Part shown: positions 58,336 to 64,000 of the stretch, piece by piece
How the letters are laid out: the number at the start of each line of letters is the position of its first letter
How positions within the stretch are numbered: the first letter of the stretch is position 1
The notes under the pieces: model-generated
Databases searched by the model: none
What the model saw: only the letters and a program-made list of their open reading frames with translations
Told to the model about the DNA's origin: nothing
Translations under genes and position numbers: made by a program
NCBI RefSeq assembly: GCF_047948215.1
Contig: NC_134455.1
Location: forward strand, 155,726,575 to 155,790,574
DNA from: Lycorma delicatula
Taxonomy: Eukaryota > Arthropoda > Insecta > Hemiptera > Fulgoridae
Direction: 5' to 3'
Length of the DNA: 64,000 bases

Positions 58336-59264
58336 AAACAATAAAAAAAATTATATATAATTATGCAGTAGTGAGGATTTTCCGGTTGAAACACAAACTT
58401 TAATGAATTGAATTAATTACTTTAATGAACCGAATTTATTTTAATTAATACTGTGTGAGCTGGGTTTCAACTGAACGATTCAAATCAATCGAATGAATAA
58501 TATAACAAAAATTTACATTATATAAAATAATATTAAATAGATTTTAAAAAGTTTCTGTTTAACAATAATGAGTTTCCCCCGTAGAGACTGCATGTGAGGC
58601 TGTAGTAGCGAGGTATGCAACCACCAATCATCATCGTGGGAGGCTAGGTCAATCATCATCATCAACTGGTAGCAAACGGGTGTCCCTAGGGCGTTGTTTT
58701 GGGAGGTGCAATAAAGTGCTCATATAATATCTCTGCAAACAATCGTCCGATTTTCAAAATTCAAACCGGATATTTGTTAGAAGGTTGAAGCCTTTGCAAG
58801 TTTGGACCTTTGCATGTATCAGGTGCACTCTCGATCTAACAGATCACGGTTATTCGGAAATGTATATGTATATATAAAGTTTGCCTGTTTGTAATCGCAT
58901 CACGCGAGAACCAACCGACCGATTACTTTTAAATTTGCAGGATATATTCGTGTTATCCTGTGAAGGTTTTAATCCATCGACCGAGATCCTAGCTCCCTTG
59001 AAGGTTAAGATAATAAAATATTCATTATTTCTTCGCCTCCAAGGGGGGTGAAGTTGTGAATTGAAGTTATTTATTAAGGAAAAAACAGATTATATTTTTC
59101 CCACCGTGGCAAAGAAATAAGTTATGAATTTTTCGTCGTTAAAGGTGTGTATACTTTAGTAAACCACAGTTACCATTATTCTATCTTAGATGTTCCTTTT
59201 TCAAATTTCTATAAAGCCTGAATACTGTAATTATTCTTTATCATATTATTCTCACAACCATGAG

Positions 59265-59466
59265 GATAACGTACAGTGCGGGGGTCCAGGGAGGTGCCCT
59301 CTGGGTAGATGGGAATGACGAGCTCTGCGGTCATGGGATAGACCCCTTGGCCCGAAGGAGCCAATGAGTTGGCTCCAGGATTCGCCTGGGCTGACCTGAG
59401 CCCCGAGGGTCTAGGTTCTGGCAAGACGCTATATATATTTGATGATGATGATGATGATGATGATGG
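59265..59466 (+). repeat. GC-rich block ending in (GAT)n, possible non-LTR element 3' end
   Basis: About 170 bp of GC-rich sequence with a perfect 8-bp hairpin GGAGCCAA/TTGGCTCC (59357-59376), then TATATATTT and an uninterrupted (GAT)n run at 59441-59465. A short structured 3' UTR followed by a simple-repeat tail is common in non-LTR elements, but there is no coding match, so this is inference. Confidence 0.4.
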
Positions 59467-59469
59467 CCG

Positions 59470-60590
59470 GCTATTATATTATAATTTGATGAGACAATTT
59501 TTAGAACGGGATACATCAAGTGTTTCTTTTATATCCTATTGTACGGAACGGACGGCAAACTATCTATAAAAAGGAAACAAATATACTAGAAACAAATATT
59601 AAATTGAAACTGCTTCAAGTTATTCGTTCATAAAGTAAGTTACCACGGAAAATACAGACATGTTAATGACAATCGGCGTTAATATGCTCGCTCAAATTTA
59701 TGCTGCTTATGTAGGGTTGGATAAGGTAGAGTTTTTATTTTAAGAAAAAAAAGAGAATATGAATTTCAAAAAAAACTAAAGAATTTATAATTTTCCTATT
59801 TATTTTATTACATACAAATCTCCTCATGATGACTGTAAAACGACCGAAATGGTCATCTGATTTTAATATTAAGCAATTTTTTACGATCCGTTTTTGAGCA
59901 CTAGCCGGATTTTCCAACTTATTTCATTTACCGTTCAACATAGCTCTTTCTCTGCTTACAAATACTACTTTACAAACACCCACTTTCTTCAAAGAAAATA
60001 GCGGGTACTACATTTTAAGAGTAACAAATAATATTGATTAACATTCTAAAAGATGAAAAGAAGAAAAGCTCTATCGAAAATCTCTTCTTTATCTTTCACT
60101 TTCAGTGCTGATGAAGTAGAAAGTACTGTAAGATACAGTTTTTAATTTTGGACGAAATTATGTGTTGCCTTCGAATAAATTACAAATTTATGAAAAATTA
60201 CGTTTGCTACGAAAAGTAGACGTTTTGATCGCTAAAAAATAAGAAAACTTATTTAAAATTTCACTAATTCATATTTCCAAATTATTTAAATTTTGTATGT
60301 GTGGTGGAAATTTACAAGAAATAAGAAATATTTAAAGATTAAATGGAAGATAATGAAAATTAAATTACTCAAGATTATATGACTATGGTTAAAATGAGAA
60401 AGTTATTATTACTAATTAGTAGTTTTAACTGCTAGTTTTCAATGTTAACTTTCTTTACTAGTTGAATTTGCCAAAGAAATCTATCTGAATTTAGGAAATG
60501 GCTTCTATAAAATAGGGTTTCAACACGGGGAGTCCATTCCACTAAAGATAAATAAATATTATTATCATTTTGTAATTATTATCATTTTGT
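59470..60590. other. AT-rich non-coding sequence
   Basis: No supported gene. A 16-bp direct repeat of ATTATCATTTTGTA lies just before the RTE-like insertion (60560-60591). Confidence 0.55.
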
Positions 60591-61963
60591 ACAAAGATAA
60601 ATGTAATATTTATGAAAAAGGGGAATTTCCGTCAGACTTCAAAAAAAGTGTTATAGTAATGATACCAAAGAAATCAGGGGCAGATAAATGTGAAGAATAC
60701 AGAACAATTAGTTTAACTAGTCATGCATCAAAAATCTTAACTAGAATTCTATACAGAAGAATTGAGAGGAGAGTGGAGGAAGTGTTAGGAGAAGACCAAT
60801 TTGGTTTCAGGAAAAGTATAGGGACAAGGGAAGCAATTTTAGGCCTCAGATTAATAGTAGAAGGAAGATTAAAGAAAAACAAACCAACATACTTGGCGTT
60901 TATAGACCTAGAAAAGGCATTCGATAACGTAGACTGGAATAAAATGTTCAGCATTTTAAAAAAATTAGGGTTCAAATACAGAGATAGAAGAACAATTGCT
61001 AACATGTACAGGAACCAAACAGCAACAGTAGCAATTGAAGAACATAAGAAAGGAGCCATAATAAGAAAGGGAGTCCGACAAGGATGTTCTCTATCTCCGT
61101 TACTTTTTAATCTTTACATGGAACTAGCAGTTAATGATGTTAAAGAACAATTTAGATTCGGAGTAACAGTACAAGGTAAAAAGATAAAGATGCTACGATT
61201 TGCTGATGATATAGTAATTCTAGCCGAGAATAAAAAGGATTTAGAAGAAACAATGAACGGCATAGATGAAGTCCTACGCAAGAACTACCGCATGAAAATA
61301 AACAAGAACAAAACAAAAGTAATGAAATGTAGTAGAAATAACAAAGATGGACCACTGAATGTGAAAATAGGAGGAGAAAAGATTATGGAGGTAGAAGAAT
61401 TTTGTTATTTGGGAAGTAGAATTACTAAAGATGGACGAAGCAGGAGCGATATAAAATGCCGAATAGCACAAGCTAAACGAGCCTTCAGTAAGAAATATAA
61501 GTTGTTTACATCAAAAATTAATTTAAATGTCAGGAAAAGATTTTTGAAAGTGTATGTTTGGAGTGTCGCTTTATATGGAAGTGAAACTTGGACAATCGGA
61601 GTATCTGAGAAGAAAAGGTTAGAAGCTTTTGAAATGTGGTGCTATAGGAGAATGTTAAAAATCAGATGGGTGGATAAAGTGACAAATGAGGAGGTATTGC
61701 GGCAAATAGATGAAGAAAGAAGCATTTGGAAAAATATAGTTAAAAGAAGAGACAGACTTATAGGCCACATACTAAGGCATCCTGGAATAGTCGCTTTAAT
61801 TTTGGAAGGACAGGTAGAAGGGAAAAATTGTGTAGGCAGGCCACGTTTGGAATATGTAAAACAAATTGTTAGGGATGTAGGATGTAGAGGGTATACTGAA
61901 ATGAAACGACTAGCACTAGATAGGGAATCTTGGAGAGCTGCATCAAACCAGTCAAATGACTGA
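60587..61963 (+). CDS. RTE-like reverse transcriptase, intact C-terminal 458 codons
   Basis: Uninterrupted frame encoding RT fingers (VIVMIPKKSGADKCEEYRTI at residues 22-41; GEDQFGFRKSIGTREAI, 68-84), palm motif A FIDLEKAFDNVDW (105-117, catalytic Asp107), motif B KGVRQGCSLSPLLFNLYMEL (161-180), motif C FADD (205-208, catalytic Asp207 and Asp208), motif D KINKNKTKVMK (237-247) and motif E CYLGSRI (273-279), then the C-terminal region with GSETW and GHILRHPG. All RT catalytic residues are present. The endonuclease and the start of the RT are lost by 5' truncation. The Met at 60587 lies in flanking DNA and the TSD, so the first six or so residues are not element-derived. A full-length master copy would have the endonuclease upstream. 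Expression of this fragment as such is unlikely; it serves as a good reference for the family. Confidence 0.9.
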   Translation: MYKDKCNIYEKGEFPSDFKKSVIVMIPKKSGADKCEEYRTISLTSHASKILTRILYRRIERRVEEVLGEDQFGFRKSIGTREAILGLRLIVEGRLKKNKPTYLAFIDLEKAFDNVDWNKMFSILKKLGFKYRDRRTIANMYRNQTATVAIEEHKKGAIIRKGVRQGCSLSPLLFNLYMELAVNDVKEQFRFGVTVQGKKIKMLRFADDIVILAENKKDLEETMNGIDEVLRKNYRMKINKNKTKVMKCSRNNKDGPLNVKIGGEKIMEVEEFCYLGSRITKDGRSRSDIKCRIAQAKRAFSKKYKLFTSKINLNVRKRFLKVYVWSVALYGSETWTIGVSEKKRLEAFEMWCYRRMLKIRWVDKVTNEEVLRQIDEERSIWKNIVKRRDRLIGHILRHPGIVALILEGQVEGKNCVGRPRLEYVKQIVRDVGCRGYTEMKRLALDRESWRAASNQSND

Positions 61964-61979
61964 AGACAAAAAAAAAAAA
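60606..61979 (+). mobile_element. Young, 5'-truncated RTE-like LINE insertion with perfect TSD
   Basis: The 15-bp sequence ACAAAGATAAATGTA stands at 60591-60605 and again at 61980-61994, directly after the element's A-run; this marks both ends. The body starts inside the RT fingers and runs to the family terminus GCATCAAACCAGTCAAATGA. Perfect TSD, pure A tail and an uninterrupted reading frame all point to the most recent insertion in the window. Confidence 0.95.
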
Positions 61980-61994
61980 ACAAAGATAAATGTA

Positions 61995-63145
61995 TTTATA
62001 TCGCGCGCACGCTATAAACAATTAACAATACACTATTAACGTTTAATAGCGTTAAAATTAAAAACCTATTTAGACTTCACAAAAAATAAATATTTTAAAT
62101 TATTTAAATAAAATTAATGCTGAAAAATTGTATTAAACAGTAACGGGTGAAAAAATAGTCGATTATATTTAGTTATTATTAATAAGCAATTTTTGAAAAA
62201 TTTTATTAGTCAAAAATTCTAGAAAAATTTTGTGACATACAATAAGAACATTCTTTAACGACCATGATTAAGCTTAAAATTTCAATTTGTATCTCTTTTA
62301 ACAAGCGATTTTTTGACATTAAAAAGATTGTGGAATGAATAAATAAATAATAAAGCTGTCCCAAGCTTCAAAACCTCACTTAATCTAAAAAGTTGGGTTT
62401 TCTAAAATTTACAAAAATTCTTAAAGATTTTTTTATTTATAGTTCCAAATATAGTATTATAATTTTTCACAATATTTCTAAAAGAAACTGTAAACGAGAA
62501 TTCGTTCAGTATACCTTAACTACCAACAAAAAATAATATACTCGTATTATTGGGTAGTACATTGTATATAATGATGATAATGCTTCATTACAACTCGAAG
62601 TGGGTGGTTGAATTTGAATAGGTATATTAAACGTAGAATACTAAATGAGATTCCTGTAAAATGTAAACTGTAAAGAGAACGTTAGGAGGCTATATGAGTA
62701 AATGAAAGGTCAAATTAATATATTAAACCCTAAAGCTATTCCGCAAATAAATAACACGTCTAAAGAACTTCAGTTTTAAAGTAGACAAAAGGTCATACGT
62801 AATTTAAGCCAACAATTGTAATTAAATTTTTTAAGTAATAAGTAACGTGTTATTTATTTGAAAAAAAAAACATTTAAAAATAACGTAATAAATACAACTG
62901 AATAGAACAGTATACAAACAAATGAAATAGATATAATAAAATGCTTTTAATCAAACGAATTTATTAAAATATTTGTGTAATAGAGATTACGTTTAACTTT
63001 GTAAAATTAGATACAAGAATAATGCAACAGACATCAAACAATGGAAATTAAATTCACCGTATCATCACCGAGAAGGTAAAGAATATTTGTGCGTACCACT
63101 TATGGGGTAAAAAATGAAAAATACTATTTCATTTTTTATTCCCTA
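61995..63145. other. AT-rich non-coding sequence
   Basis: No supported gene or mobile element. Confidence 0.55.
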
Positions 63146-63174
63146 TACATACATACATACACACGCACACACAT

Positions 63175-63222
<48 letters not shown>
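63146..63222. repeat. (CATA)n(CA)n(TA)n microsatellite
   Basis: CATACATACATAC, then CACACA-rich sequence, then about 19 TA units, directly bordering the long inverted repeat. Just after it, AAAATGAAAC/GTTTCATTTT (63221-63247) forms a perfect 10-bp hairpin. Confidence 0.9.
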
Positions 63223-63226
<4 letters not shown>

Positions 63227-63237
63227 AAACATATATA

Positions 63238-63885
63238 GTTTCATTTTAATTGCCCCACACGATTTTCTCAAAAACTACGCACAATACAAAAAGATTATCT
63301 AAGAAAAGTTACTCAGATTGGAGGGAGACACCTTACTTAAAGGTTAACACGATTTTTTTCAAATGAAATGACTTATTTTTGAACCCACCAATGAAAAGAG
63401 CAAAAAATTTTAAGTGGAATACGTAGTACACATATTGCCATGGACTTTTTTTTTGAAGGTCATATGGTTAACCATCAGAGATAATTTTTATGGGTGTTAG
63501 TGTTATACGAGTTACACGTTTTTGAAGGTCATACAACATTCCTGGAATATTTATATTCCATTTATCTTGCAAACTGTAAGAGAGAGCATAAAAATTACTT
63601 TATACTATCGTATAGCAACACTATCTCTGATGGTTAGCCTTCAAAAAAAGGTCCAAGTTCATATACGTGACTACATATTCCATTAAAAAATTTTCTGCTT
63701 TTTTCATTGGTGGGGTAAAAGTAGGTCATTCCATTTGAAAAAAATCGGCTTTAACCTTGAATTAAGGTCAAGACCAAGTGCAAGGTCACCATGAGGTGGT
63801 GCCAATCTGAGTAACTTTTGTTTAGGGTTTTTTTGCATTGTGGATAGTTTACGAGAAAATCACCAGGGGGCGATTGAAATGAAAC
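63238..63885. mobile_element. Long inverted-repeat (foldback/MITE-like) element
   Basis: The left arm 63238-63482 and right arm 63623-63885 are inverted copies around a ~140-bp spacer. Matching blocks, left then reverse-complemented right, include GTTTCATTTTAATTGCCCC / GTTTCATTTCAATCGCCCC, AAAGTTACTCAGATTGG (identical), CCACCAATGAAAA and AACCATCAGAGAT. The right arm has an extra ~30 bp rich in AAGGTCA. No transposase lies within. Extent may be larger because the repeat continues past 63885. Confidence 0.85.
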
Positions 63886-64000
63886 ACCTTGAAAAAAGGT
63901 CCAAGGTCATATTGTGACCACAAATTTCAATGTAAAATTTTCTGCTCTTTTTAATGGAGGGATCAAAAATAGATCTTTCCATTTGAAAAAAATCGTGTTA
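63886..64000. repeat. Third copy of the arm, direct repeat running off the window
   Basis: From GAAAAAAGGTCCAAGGTCAT (63891) to the window end, this parallels 63644-63755 in the same orientation (AAAGGTCCAAG.TCATAT, AAATTTTCTGCT, CCATTTGAAAAAAATCG). The array therefore continues beyond 64000. Confidence 0.8.

Noticed and set aside
59369..59569. Protein with an Asp repeat (DDDDDDDD)
   Set aside because: The Asp run is a translation of the (GAT)n microsatellite; no domain surrounds it.
1..64000. CRISPR array, bacterial operon, phage or plasmid origin
   Set aside because: No regularly spaced repeats, no Shine-Dalgarno-linked gene strings, and eukaryotic LINE/SINE content throughout.

Overview
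This window looks like a gene-poor, AT-rich stretch of an animal nuclear genome, most likely an arthropod and probably an insect. The evidence is the mix of R1-clade, I-clade and RTE-like non-LTR retrotransposons, Tc1/mariner transposase relics and tRNA-derived SINEs, with long AT-rich unique sequence and microsatellites between them. From general memory of such families I lean towards a hemipteran, but the sequence alone does not prove it. I found no convincing host protein-coding gene, tRNA gene, rRNA gene or CRISPR array. Almost every frame that encodes recognisable protein belongs to a mobile element.

Layout. 1.7-2.9 kb: 3' end of an R1-clade LINE. 3.1-7.7 kb: two head-to-head copies of one R1-clade family (here R1-A; one is a 0.7 kb tail, the other 2.7 kb and internally deleted) around a Tc1/mariner relic. 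10.7-11.3 kb: a second Tc1/mariner relic, minus strand. 12.3-15.5 kb: a nearly full-length but decayed RTE-like LINE. 16.9-17.2 kb: a SINE. 19.3-24.7 kb: a nearly complete I-clade LINE on the minus strand (ORF1 with zinc knuckles; ORF2 with endonuclease, RT and RNase H). 26.2-28.5 kb: a tRNA-SINE, a CTCF-like motif and a SINE tail. 29.4-33.1 kb: a third R1-A copy, an ORF1-like remnant, a SINE with a perfect target-site duplication (TSD) and a different R1-clade fragment. 34.9-36.3 kb: a divergent RTE-like relic, minus strand. 38.9-42.8 kb: an RTE-like copy split by an R1-clade element that itself carries a SINE. 49.8 kb: a SINE. 54-55 kb: small repeats. 56.6-57.7 kb: a third Tc1/mariner relic. 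60.6-62.0 kb: a young, 5'-truncated RTE-like insertion with an intact RT frame and a perfect 15-bp TSD. 63.2-64.0 kb: a long inverted repeat whose flank repeats the arm again beyond the window edge.

How the parts work together: LINE proteins (endonuclease plus RT) copy their own RNA into the genome and can be borrowed by SINEs. The SINEs here carry A-rich tails and TSDs, as expected of LINE-driven insertion. The most interesting pattern is modular SINE architecture. Two different tRNA-like heads share one 3' tail, and one of those heads also occurs with a different tail. Apart from the 61-kb RTE-like copy and the RNase H part of the I-clade element, the coding parts are broken by stops, frameshifts and deletions. 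I found no new defence, toxin or metabolic system.
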